DNA of 8,395 nt from XN24 sp047921395 (GCA_047921395.1 JBLRWH010000089.1:1-8395); one strand, 5' to 3'. Positions 1-7,897 are shown, counted from the stretch's first letter. Translations and numbers: made by a program. The notes: generated by a model from the sequence alone, not told the origin.

Positions 1-226
1 GGTCATGCAGCGCGATCTGCATCGCGTGATAGACGTCTTCTTCCGGGCACACGCAGACCGGGCAACCCGGTCCAGGAATCAACTCCACCTGAGGCGGTAG
101 CGCGCCGCGCAGTCCGGCCATCGAGATCGAACGCTCATGGCCGCCGCAGACGTTCATCACCCGCACGCGCTCGGGAAGCGGCAGCGACCTGATGCGCTCC
201 AGCCACTCGCGCGCGGTGGTGCTCAT
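1..226 (-). CDS. hypD: HypD, hydrogenase Fe-cyanide/CO assembly scaffold (N-terminal 75 residues, cut by window edge)
   Basis: HypD is the cytoplasmic iron-sulfur scaffold on which, together with HypC, the Fe(CN)2CO group of [NiFe]-hydrogenases is built. The visible part starts MSTTAREWLERIRSLP and contains the family signatures CGGH at residues 27-30 and GPGCPVCV at 52-59. Cys27, Cys55 and Cys58 sit exactly 14 residues before the catalytic Cys41, Cys69 and Cys72 of E. coli HypD, so this protein has a shorter N-terminus but aligned active-site cysteines. The start codon ATG (226-224) overlaps the hypB stop as ATGA. There is no strong Shine-Dalgarno sequence, which suggests translational coupling to hypB. 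About four fifths of a normal HypD (roughly 370 residues) lies beyond position 1. The frame is open to the edge. Identification is secure from the motifs and from position in a hyp operon. Confidence 0.95.
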   Translation of the reverse strand, partial: MSTTAREWLERIRSLPLPERVRVMNVCGGHERSISMAGLRGALPPQVELIPGPGCPVCVCPEEDVYHAMQIALHD

Positions 227-1131
227 CGCTTCGCGGTCCCGGCATGGTGGTGATCGTGGCCGTGGTGATGCCCGTGCTGCACGCCATGATCGTGGCCATG
301 CCCGCCCCCGGAGGGCTCGGCGGCATGCAGCCGGGCACCCTCGGCCTGGACGGCCGGGCGGCGAGTGGTGCCGGCGGCGATCCGCGCCCGCTGGGCGACC
401 AGTTCGCCCTCCAGCCAGTCGATCCACTGGGCGATCCCTGCGCCCTTGCGCGGCGAGGCGTGCAGTACCGGCGCTGCCGAGCCGACGAGGCGCAGGGCCC
501 GCTCCGCCTGGGCGGTATCGAAATCGTCGAGCACCTCGAGCAGGTCGGTCTTGGTCAGCAGCATCAGGTCCGAGGCGCGGAACATGACCGGGTACTTGGC
601 CGGCTTATCGTCCCCTTCCGTGACCGACAGCAGCGTCACGTTGAGGTGCTGGCCGAGGTCGAAGCTGGCCGGGCAGACCAGGTTGCCGACGTTCTCGATG
701 AACACCAGTTCGACGCCGTCGAGGTCCAGGCGGTGGAGGGCGTCGTGGACCATGTGGGCATCGAGATGACAGGCGCTGCCGGTCGCAATCTGGATGGCCG
801 CCACGCCCTTGGCGCGGATCCGGGTCGCGTCATTCTCCGTCTCCAGGTCGCCCTCGATGACGACCATGCGGCTGGGGTCGCCCAGCGCGTCGATGGTCGC
901 CTCCAGCAGCGCAGTCTTGCCGGCGCCCGGGGACGACATGAGGTTGACGGCGAGGATGCCGCGGGCGTCGAAGTGCGCGCGGTTGTGCATTGCCTGGTGG
1001 TCGTTCTCGTCGAGCAGGCTCTTCAGGACCGTGACCGCGGCGCGGCCGTCCTCGGTCTGCTCGAGCCGGCCGCCGGGAGAGACGAGGTAGCGGTTGCCGT
1101 CGGTGATGTTGCAGCCGCAGGTATCGCACAT
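223..1131 (-). CDS. hypB: HypB, GTPase for nickel insertion, with a C-terminal histidine-rich tail
   Basis: HypB is a SIMIBI-class GTPase that works with HypA to deliver Ni2+ to the hydrogenase large-subunit precursor in the cytoplasm. In this 302-residue protein the N-terminal high-affinity metal motif is MCDTCGC (Cys2, Cys5, Cys7). The P-loop is SSPGAGKT at 66-73. The G-domain metal site is Cys121-His122 plus Cys153, and the guanine-specificity motif is TKTD at 193-196. The last 25 residues are strikingly His-rich, with 11 His between 278 and 296. In the His-rich HypB proteins usually described, this stretch follows the N-terminal CxxCGC motif; here that linker has no His run. The start ATG has GGAG about 8 nt upstream. 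The gene lies 38 nt after hypA and overlaps hypD by 4 nt, so it belongs to the hypCABD transcript. Confidence 0.97.
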   Translation of the reverse strand: MCDTCGCNITDGNRYLVSPGGRLEQTEDGRAAVTVLKSLLDENDHQAMHNRAHFDARGILAVNLMSSPGAGKTALLEATIDALGDPSRMVVIEGDLETENDATRIRAKGVAAIQIATGSACHLDAHMVHDALHRLDLDGVELVFIENVGNLVCPASFDLGQHLNVTLLSVTEGDDKPAKYPVMFRASDLMLLTKTDLLEVLDDFDTAQAERALRLVGSAAPVLHASPRKGAGIAQWIDWLEGELVAQRARIAAGTTRRPAVQAEGARLHAAEPSGGGHGHDHGVQHGHHHGHDHHHAGTAKR

Positions 1132-1169
1132 GGCGGGCTCCGGAACTTGGTGAAAGGTGGACCGAAACT

Positions 1170-1541
1170 TTATAACATTTTGGTCGGTGTTGCGCCGGGC
1201 GCGGTGAGCTCGACGGACTCGAGCAGCATCTCGTCACCCGACACCATGCGCACATTGAAGGCGTTGCAGGCCCCGCACAGCATGCGGTTCGGTTTCGCCT
1301 CGCTGCTGGCGCCGCACTCCTTGCACTGCACCACGATGGCGGAGGGCTCGATCAGCAGCTCGGCGCCGTCCGCGATCGTCCCCGCAGCCGCGATCGGAAA
1401 GGCGTGGCGCAGCAGCTCAGCCTCCACGCCTGACAACGGGCCGATCCGCAGCCGCACCAGTTCCACGGCGCCGCCGCCGTTCGCGGCCGAGACCGACTCG
1501 AGTTGCTGCACCAGGGCCTGGCAGACGGAAAGCTCGTGCAC
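1170..1541 (-). CDS. hypA: HypA, nickel metallochaperone with zinc-finger domain
   Basis: HypA binds Ni2+ and docks HypB and the hydrogenase large subunit during nickel insertion. The protein has 123 residues, slightly longer than the usual 113-118. It starts with the conserved MHE, in which His2 is the nickel ligand. The structural zinc site is two CxxC pairs, Cys73/Cys76 and Cys89/Cys92, in the contexts CKEC and CGAC. The start codon is GTG (1541-1539), chosen because it alone places His and Glu at positions 2 and 3, which are essentially invariant in HypA. The hypC stop codon is only 3 nt upstream and no good ribosome-binding site is visible, so translation probably depends on ribosomes arriving from hypC. 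A short extra tail (about residues 113-123) follows the zinc domain. The gene is the second of the hypCABD operon. Confidence 0.96.
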   Translation of the reverse strand: MHELSVCQALVQQLESVSAANGGGAVELVRLRIGPLSGVEAELLRHAFPIAAAGTIADGAELLIEPSAIVVQCKECGASSEAKPNRMLCGACNAFNVRMVSGDEMLLESVELTAPGATPTKML

Positions 1542-1544
1542 GTC

Positions 1545-1778
1545 TCAGGCGCCTGCCTCGTTGGCCACCATGAGGTCATAGATTTCCCAGGCGGAGCGCG
1601 CCTCCTGTTCGGTCATCTTCTGGATCGCGTAGCCGACATGGACCATGACAAACTCGCCGATCCCGACCGGTTCGTCCTGCAACATGAACAGGCTGACGTC
1701 GCGCTGCACGCCCTTCGCCTCGCAGCGGGCGAGAAAGCCGTTGACCGAGACGACCTGCATGGGGATGCCAAGACACAT
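1545..1778 (-). CDS. hypC: HypC/HybG-family hydrogenase assembly chaperone
   Basis: HypC is a small chaperone that carries the Fe(CN)2CO precursor with HypD and escorts it to the large-subunit precursor. The 77-residue protein begins with the diagnostic MCLGIPMQV. Cys2, exposed after Met removal, binds iron and the large subunit, and the conserved His is His47 in the MVHVGYAI segment. Length and both motifs are typical. The ATG at 1778-1776 is preceded by CGGAG about 8 nt upstream. It is the first gene of the leftward hyp operon, and its promoter must lie in the 145-bp divergent spacer. hypA begins 3 nt after its stop. HypC and its paralogue HybG cannot be separated from sequence alone; with one copy here the name hypC is the simplest. 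Confidence 0.96.
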   Translation of the reverse strand: MCLGIPMQVVSVNGFLARCEAKGVQRDVSLFMLQDEPVGIGEFVMVHVGYAIQKMTEQEARSAWEIYDLMVANEAGA

Positions 1779-1923
1779 ATTAATACTCCGACACTCGGGT
1801 TCCTCAGGGGATCAAGCTGCCACCGGGACGCCGGCAGCGCAAGCTGGTAAATGTCCTGATGCGTCCAGTTCTCATCCCGGTATCCTGCGGCAGCGGCCAA
1901 GTCTCACGCGTGGAGCCCTATTC
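1779..1923. promoter_or_regulatory. Divergent intergenic region between hypCABD and the hydrogenase structural operon
   Basis: This 145-bp spacer separates the leftward hypC from the rightward protease gene, so both promoters should lie here. Toward hypC there is a GGAG ribosome-binding site (in CGGAGTATTAAT before the ATG, minus strand). Toward the protease there is GGAG at 1912-1915, 8 nt before the ATG. A possible -10 for the rightward operon is TATCCT at 1881-1886, but no good -35 stands at the right distance. An inverted repeat GCTGCC (1816-1821) / GGCAGC (1833-1838) with an 11-nt centre lies in the middle and could be an operator or a leader hairpin. I could not recognise a sigma-54 (GG-N10-GC) site or a good FNR box. 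Confidence 0.5.
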
Positions 1924-2430
1924 ATGACAGCGGAACAGCACGTCCAGCGCGGCACCCTGGTCCTGGGCGTTGGGAACACCATCCTGACAGACGAGGGCGC
2001 CGGGCCCTGGGTGGTGGAGCGGCTGCAGACCCTGAACCCCGACGCGCCGGAGATCACTTGGCTGGACGGCGGCACCCTGAGCTTCACGATCGCCACGGAT
2101 GTCGAGAATGCGCAATACCTGATCATCGTCGACGCCACGGAACTGCACGCGGCGCCGGGCACGGTGCGCGTCTTCGTCGACGAGGACATGGACAGGATGC
2201 TGGGCGGGCATGGGCGCAGCATCCACGAAGTCGGGCTGATGGACCTGCTGAACATCGCGCGCCTCACGGAGCGGTACCCGCAGCGCCGGGCGCTGGTTGG
2301 CATTCAGCCCGCGATCATCGACTGGGGCACCGAGCCGAGCCCGGCGGTGGCGGCCGCAATGCCGGAGGCGGCCCGTGCCGTGGCGGCGCTGATCAAGGCG
2401 TGGACCGGGACGGAGATCGACCCGGGTTGA
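1924..2430 (+). CDS. hynD: [NiFe]-hydrogenase maturation endopeptidase, HyaD/HybD/HupD family
   Basis: This protease cleaves the C-terminal extension of the nickel-loaded large-subunit precursor as the last step of maturation. The 168-residue protein has the N-terminal family motif LGVGNTILTDEGAG (14-27). The three metal-sensing residues of E. coli HybD (Glu16, Asp62, His93) match Glu24, Asp70 and His101 here, each with the same offset of 8. The conserved GIQP segment is at 126-129. The ATG at 1924 was chosen because it directly precedes the conserved core and has GGAG 8 nt upstream. The frame is open further upstream, but that part overlaps hypC antisense and has no family similarity. The likely substrate is HynL, encoded 3.7 kb downstream, which carries a matching 15-residue tail. 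The symbol follows the Thiocapsa naming; hyaD or hupD would be equivalent family names. Confidence 0.93.
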   Translation: MTAEQHVQRGTLVLGVGNTILTDEGAGPWVVERLQTLNPDAPEITWLDGGTLSFTIATDVENAQYLIIVDATELHAAPGTVRVFVDEDMDRMLGGHGRSIHEVGLMDLLNIARLTERYPQRRALVGIQPAIIDWGTEPSPAVAAAMPEAARAVAALIKAWTGTEIDPG

Positions 2431-2568
2431 CCTCTCGCGGATGCGTGAATTGCGTATTGCTGGGTCCTGCGGGACCCAATAAATTGCCCCTAAGATATTG
2501 AACCAACGACAAAGACCGGCGCGCGACGGGTCCTCTCGAGGATCCAGGGCGCAGTCGGCGGAGGCGCC
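2431..2568 (+). promoter_or_regulatory. Intergenic region with a perfect 7-bp hairpin between the protease gene and hupH
   Basis: This 138-nt spacer is long compared with the rest of the operon. It contains a perfect hairpin, TGGGTCC (2461-2467), loop TGCG, GGACCCA (2472-2478), followed by AT-rich sequence but no T-run, so it is not a canonical intrinsic terminator. Just before it is an imperfect tandem repeat, TGCGTGAAT (2442-2450) and TGCGTATTG (2451-2459). After it a weak -10-like TAAGAT stands at 2491-2496, with no convincing -35. The element could be an mRNA-stability or processing hairpin that sets the protease level apart from the structural genes, or part of an internal promoter. No open frame in it looks like a gene. 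Confidence 0.45.
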
Positions 2569-2994
2569 ATGAGCGGTCTCTCGGGGATTGGGGTAAAAGT
2601 GGAGTCGGGGCCTGCCGTGGAGCCCGAGTTGCGCGGCAATACCCTGCCCCTGCTGCACGAAATTCGCCATGCGCTCGCCCGCCTGATCGAGGACGGAGAG
2701 CCCACCGTCATTGACGTCCAGAGCCTCCCGATGGGTCCCGGCGACCTGAACAGGTTGCTCGGCACCCTCGGTGACGGCGAAGTCAGGGCCGAGGTCGAGG
2801 CCCTTGGCAAGACCGTGGTGCGCGAGTCGCGTTATTCCGGCGTCTGGATTATCGAGCACCTGAGCGGCTCCGGCACGATTGCCAGCCGCTTTATCGAGAT
2901 CACCTGGGTTCCCTCCCTCCTGCACGCGCAGGCCGAGGACGTCCAGGCGGGTCTTACGGAACTTGCCGATGCCCTCGCATCGGCCGGTAGTTGA
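2569..2994 (+). CDS. hupH: Short HupH/HyaF-like hydrogenase expression/formation protein (single C-terminal-type domain)
   Basis: The 141-residue protein resembles the conserved C-terminal domain of HupH/HyaF/HoxQ-type accessory proteins, which act in hydrogenase small-subunit maturation or quality control. The recognisable segments are LPMGPGDLNRLLGTLGDGEV (53-72), the following AEVEALGKTVVRESRYSGVW (74-93), and IEITWVPSLL (109-118). They correspond to the family pattern of a GxGEV turn, ES/TRxxGVW and IExxxVP. Classical HupH and HyaF are about 280 residues, so this is roughly half length, yet it has an intact start, a GGAGG ribosome-binding site (2560-2564) and an ordinary stop, so it does not look broken. 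It lies 56 nt before hynS, consistent with a role for this small subunit. There is no signal peptide, cysteine motif or membrane segment. The family call rests on motif memory, not on a search. Confidence 0.7.
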   Translation: MSGLSGIGVKVESGPAVEPELRGNTLPLLHEIRHALARLIEDGEPTVIDVQSLPMGPGDLNRLLGTLGDGEVRAEVEALGKTVVRESRYSGVWIIEHLSGSGTIASRFIEITWVPSLLHAQAEDVQAGLTELADALASAGS

Positions 2995-3050
2995 AGCCCA
3001 TCGAAGTTCCCTGTGACGCGTAAGGACAGGGCAGTGCGGAGGAGCACAGC

Positions 3051-4115
3051 ATGGCAGCAAGCAAAACCGTAGGCGACGTCCTCCGGGCAAACGGAGTCAG
3101 CCGTCGCGGATTCATGAAGTTCTGCGCCGCTACGGCGTCCATGATGGCGTTACCGCCAAGCATGGTCAGTGCCGTTGCCGCGGCGATCGAGAAGGCCAGG
3201 CGGCCTTCGGTCATCTGGCTCCCGTTCCAGGAGTGCACCGGTTGCACCGAGTCGCTGACACGCTCGCATGCGCCGACGGTCGAAGGGCTGATCTTCGATG
3301 CGATCTCGCTCGACTATCACCACACCTTGCAGGCGGCTGCCGGCCAGCGCGCCGAGGACGCCATGAAGGCGGCGATGGAAGAGAACTACGGCAACTACCT
3401 GTTGCTCGTGGATGGCTCCGTCCCGACGGGTGATTACGAGGCCTATTCGTGCACCAACGGCCACACGCATCTTTCGATGCTGGAGGAAGCCGCGGCCGGC
3501 GCGGCAGCCATCGTGTCGATCGGCACGTGCGCGGCGTTCGGCGGCATCGCCCGGGCGAACCCGAACCCGACACAGGCGGTCGGCGTGCGGGACATCATCA
3601 AGGGCAAGCCGATCATCAACGTATCAGGCTGCCCGCCGATCCCCACCGTGATCACGGGTGTGCTGGCCCACTACCTGACCTTCGGCACGATCCCGGAACT
3701 CGACCATTACGGCCGTCCCGTGGCCTTCTTCGGCCAGAACATCCACGACCGTTGCTACCGCAGGCCGTTCTACGAGCGCGGCCAGTTTGCCGAGACCTTC
3801 GACGACGAGGGCGCGCGCAAGGGCTATTGCCTTTACAAGCTGGGCTGCAAGGGCCCGGTCACGTACAACGCCTGCGCCACGCTGCGCTGGAATGATGGCG
3901 TCAGCTGGCCGGTGCAGTCCGGTCACGGCTGCCTGGGTTGCTCGGAACCGGATTTCTGGGACAAGGGCAGCTTCTACCGGCCGCTGTCGGCCGCTTACTG
4001 GGGTGACGCGAAGACCGTCGGCATCAGTGCCGCCGCGGGCGCAGCAGCAGCCCTGGCCGCGGGCGCACTGGCGCGTAGCAAGCAGAAGAAGGCGCAGCAG
4101 GAGGAACAGGCATGA
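3051..4115 (+). CDS. hynS: HynS, [NiFe]-hydrogenase small subunit with Tat signal (Isp-type, group 1e)
   Basis: This is the electron-transferring small subunit of an exported [NiFe]-hydrogenase, 354 residues. A twin-arginine motif SRRGFMK (17-23) and a hydrophobic stretch to about residue 45 direct the folded heterodimer to the Tat pathway. Proximal [4Fe-4S] ligands are Cys62, Cys65, Cys160 and Cys194. Distal [4Fe-4S] ligands are His232, Cys235, Cys260 and Cys266. Medial [3Fe-4S] ligands are Cys275, Cys294 and Cys297 (GHGCLGCSEPDFWD). Positions 64 and 165 are Gly, so the two extra proximal cysteines of O2-tolerant enzymes are absent. An Ala-rich hydrophobic tail (about 322-341) followed by Lys/Arg could anchor the protein. 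The ribosome-binding site GGAGGAG (3038-3044) is 6 nt from the ATG. The stop overlaps the isp1 start as ATGA. Next-gene context (isp1, isp2) defines the type. Confidence 0.97.
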   Translation: MAASKTVGDVLRANGVSRRGFMKFCAATASMMALPPSMVSAVAAAIEKARRPSVIWLPFQECTGCTESLTRSHAPTVEGLIFDAISLDYHHTLQAAAGQRAEDAMKAAMEENYGNYLLLVDGSVPTGDYEAYSCTNGHTHLSMLEEAAAGAAAIVSIGTCAAFGGIARANPNPTQAVGVRDIIKGKPIINVSGCPPIPTVITGVLAHYLTFGTIPELDHYGRPVAFFGQNIHDRCYRRPFYERGQFAETFDDEGARKGYCLYKLGCKGPVTYNACATLRWNDGVSWPVQSGHGCLGCSEPDFWDKGSFYRPLSAAYWGDAKTVGISAAAGAAAALAAGALARSKQKKAQQEEQA

Positions 4116-4792
4116 ACGAGGGACTCTATTTGGAGGGCATGTCGCTGCTCGACTTCGCCCGAGGCCCCGCCTTCAGGTGGGCCGTCATCATTTTCGTGAT
4201 CGGCATCGTCTGGCGCCTCGGCGCCCTGTTGCTCGCTTCCCGCAAGAACCTGTCTGCGCCGAAGGGCGGTACCACCGCAGGCGGCCTGCAGACCCTGCTG
4301 ACCCGGTCGGCGCCGCCGCATGAGCTGGAAAAGAACATCGTGTTCCAGCATTACAGCGGCTACGCCTGGCACATTGGCATGTTCATCGTGCTGCTGTTCG
4401 GCACGCCGCACATGCTGTTCTTCGCGGACATCCTCGGCTTCACGTGGCCGACGCTGCCCACGCCGTTCATCACCTTCTTCACGGTCGTCACCATGAGCAT
4501 CCTGCTCACGCTGATCGTGCGCCGGATGATGAATCCGGTGTTGCGCCAGATCTCGACCTGGGATGACTACTTCAGCTGGCTCGTGGCGTTCCTGCCGTTC
4601 CTGACCGGCTTCCTGGCATTTGCCCACGTTACCTTCGGGCTGCGCTACGAGACGATGCTCGCTCTGCATATCCTGAGCGTCTGTCTCCTGCTGGTCTGGT
4701 TCCCGTTCGGCAAACTGATGCACGCCTTGGTTATCTGGCCGTCTCGCTACAAGGTCGGGGCTGCCTTCGCACGGAGGGGGGTACGGGCATGA
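4112..4792 (+). CDS. isp1: Isp1, NarI/DsrM-like membrane cytochrome b subunit
   Basis: Isp1 is the integral membrane subunit that carries electrons from the periplasmic hydrogenase dimer across the membrane through heme b. The 226-residue protein has about five hydrophobic segments: 21-43, 84-108, 118-136, 153-171 and 181-206. Candidate axial heme ligands are His87 and His100 in helix II and His186 and His204 in helix V. The 18-residue spacing in helix V equals that of His187 and His205 in E. coli NarI, which supports a di-heme NarI-like fold. A basic Arg-rich C-terminus (SRYKVGAAFARRGVRA) should be cytoplasmic. The start overlaps the hynS stop as ATGA and has GGAGG at 4100-4104. The stop overlaps the isp2 start in the same way, so hynS, isp1 and isp2 are tightly coupled. 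This gene takes the place of the HyaC/HupC-type cytochrome b of other group 1 operons. Confidence 0.92.
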   Translation: MNEGLYLEGMSLLDFARGPAFRWAVIIFVIGIVWRLGALLLASRKNLSAPKGGTTAGGLQTLLTRSAPPHELEKNIVFQHYSGYAWHIGMFIVLLFGTPHMLFFADILGFTWPTLPTPFITFFTVVTMSILLTLIVRRMMNPVLRQISTWDDYFSWLVAFLPFLTGFLAFAHVTFGLRYETMLALHILSVCLLLVWFPFGKLMHALVIWPSRYKVGAAFARRGVRA

Positions 4793-6114
4793 GCGCTACT
4801 ACGATCGACTACGGCACTCTCGGCGAGCGCGCCGCGGCAGGCCTGAAACCCAAGGCCTACACGGATGAGCAGAAGGTTGCCCGGGCCAAGGACGCTTTCA
4901 TCGCCGGCATGACGGCCGACATGGCGACCTATCTCGAGGCGTGCATTCATTGCGGAATGTGCGCCGAGGCCTGCCATTTCTACATCTCGACCGGCGATGC
5001 CAAGTACACGCCGATTTACAAGCTCGAGCCGCTGAAGAAAGTCTACCGCCGCGAACTGGCGCCGACGCGCTGGCTGAACCGGCTGACGACCCGCGACCTC
5101 AAGGTGGCAGATCTCGAGGAGTGGAAAGAGCTGGCATACGATTCCTGCACGCAGTGCGGGCGTTGCAGCCTCCTTTGCCCGATGGGCATCCACATCCAGA
5201 GCATGATCCAGGTGGTCCGCAGCGGAATTGCCGCGGCTGGCCTGGCGCCCGCGGAGCTGCAGGCGCTGTCCGACGAGCAGAAGGACAAGGGCTCGATTCT
5301 CGGTGCAGGCCCGGACAAGCTCCTCGAGGTGGTCGAGAAGGTGAAGGCCCAGGGCATCGACGTGCCGCTGGACAAGGACAAGGCTGACGTGGTCGTGCTG
5401 TCTTCCGCGCTGGACTTCCTGAAGGACGAGCGTGTACTGGCTGCCACCGCGAAGATCATGAACAAGATCGGCGCGAACTGGACTATCCGCACTGACGGCT
5501 TCGAGTCCGCCAACTTCGGCGCGCTCGCGGGCGACATCAAGGCCCAGAGCCGGATCAGCAAGCGGGTGATCGATGCGGCCATTGCCGCCGGCGCGAAGAA
5601 GGTGATTGTCGCGGAATGCGGCCATGCCTACCCGGTGCTGCGCTGGGAAGCTGCGACGCTGTACGGCAAGGAACTGCCTTTCGAGTTCCTTTCGGTCGCG
5701 GAGTACATGGGCCAGGAAGTGAAGGCCGGCCGGCTGAAGGTCAAGAAAGTGAGCAATGGCGCCAGCCACGTCACCTTCCATGACCCCTGCAAGCTGGGCC
5801 GCATGGGCGGCTCCTTCGGCGAGCCGCGCGACGTGCTGGCCGCGCTGGGTGTGAAGCTGACCGAGATGGAGTCGCACGGGCGCACCAATCTCTGCTGCGG
5901 CGGTGGTGGCGGCGTATCGATGCTCAAGAGCGCGCAGAAACTTCGCCAGGCAGCGTTCGAGCTGAAGCGCGAGGAAGTCGAGCGGACCGGCGCGCCCACC
6001 GTGGTGACGGCCTGCAACACCTGCATGCAGACACTTGAAGCGGGCAAGACCTGGCTGAACTGGGACAAGGATATCGTGAACCTTGTCAACCTGGTCAGCG
6101 AGAACCTGGCCTGA
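4789..6114 (+). CDS. isp2: Isp2, HdrD/DsrK-like iron-sulfur protein with CCG domain
   Basis: Isp2 is the partner of Isp1 and resembles the catalytic HdrD subunit of heterodisulfide reductase and DsrK of the sulfite reductase-linked membrane complex. The 441-residue protein has no signal peptide or membrane helix, so it is predicted to sit on the cytoplasmic face. Two ferredoxin-type [4Fe-4S] motifs are Cys52-x2-Cys55-x2-Cys58-x3-Cys62 and Cys120-x2-Cys123-x2-Cys126-x3-Cys130. Of two CCG domains, the second is intact: Cys334, Cys369-Cys370-Gly and Cys409/Cys412 (ACNTC), the pattern that binds the noncubane [4Fe-4S] cluster in HdrB/HdrD. The first (about 200-280) keeps only Cys277 in ECGHAY. 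The ribosome-binding site GGAGGGGG (4773-4780) is strong, and the start overlaps the isp1 stop as ATGA. The true electron acceptor is unknown; a thiol/disulfide carrier or quinone is inference. Confidence 0.93.
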   Translation: MSATTIDYGTLGERAAAGLKPKAYTDEQKVARAKDAFIAGMTADMATYLEACIHCGMCAEACHFYISTGDAKYTPIYKLEPLKKVYRRELAPTRWLNRLTTRDLKVADLEEWKELAYDSCTQCGRCSLLCPMGIHIQSMIQVVRSGIAAAGLAPAELQALSDEQKDKGSILGAGPDKLLEVVEKVKAQGIDVPLDKDKADVVVLSSALDFLKDERVLAATAKIMNKIGANWTIRTDGFESANFGALAGDIKAQSRISKRVIDAAIAAGAKKVIVAECGHAYPVLRWEAATLYGKELPFEFLSVAEYMGQEVKAGRLKVKKVSNGASHVTFHDPCKLGRMGGSFGEPRDVLAALGVKLTEMESHGRTNLCCGGGGGVSMLKSAQKLRQAAFELKREEVERTGAPTVVTACNTCMQTLEAGKTWLNWDKDIVNLVNLVSENLA

Positions 6115-6163
6115 GCCCGGCACGCCGGCAGCGAACGACTTACAAGGATCGGGGTAAATTAAT
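6115..6163 (+). other. 49-nt isp2-hynL spacer with short GC hairpin
   Basis: The spacer holds a small hairpin, CCGGC (6117-6121) against GCCGG (6124-6128), too tight a loop and without a T-run, so it is not a terminator. Toward hynL the sequence becomes AT-rich (GGGGTAAATTAAT before the ATG), with GGGG at 6151-6154 as the most likely ribosome-binding site and AAGGA at 6144-6148 as a more distant alternative. It is the only real gap inside the hynS-to-hynL block, so HynL is translated independently of Isp2 while remaining on the same transcript. Confidence 0.4.

Positions 6164-7897
<1,734 letters not shown>

Noticed and set aside
244..1581. Plus-strand open frame of 445 codons opposite hypB and hypA
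   Set aside because: The opposite strand encodes unmistakable HypB and HypA with all motifs; this frame only mirrors them.
1801..1816. Possible FNR box (minus strand TTGATCCCCTGAGG)
   Set aside because: Only the first half-site TTGAT matches; the second half is TGAGG instead of ATCAA.
1645..1923. N-terminal extension of the maturation protease in the same open frame
   Set aside because: The extension crosses hypC antisense and the intergenic spacer and has no family similarity, while the ATG at 1924 has a ribosome-binding site and gives the family length.
2531..2542. TCCTC-TC-GAGGA inverted repeat before hupH
   Set aside because: Five-base arms with a two-base centre in GC-rich DNA are expected by chance and cannot form a sound hairpin loop.
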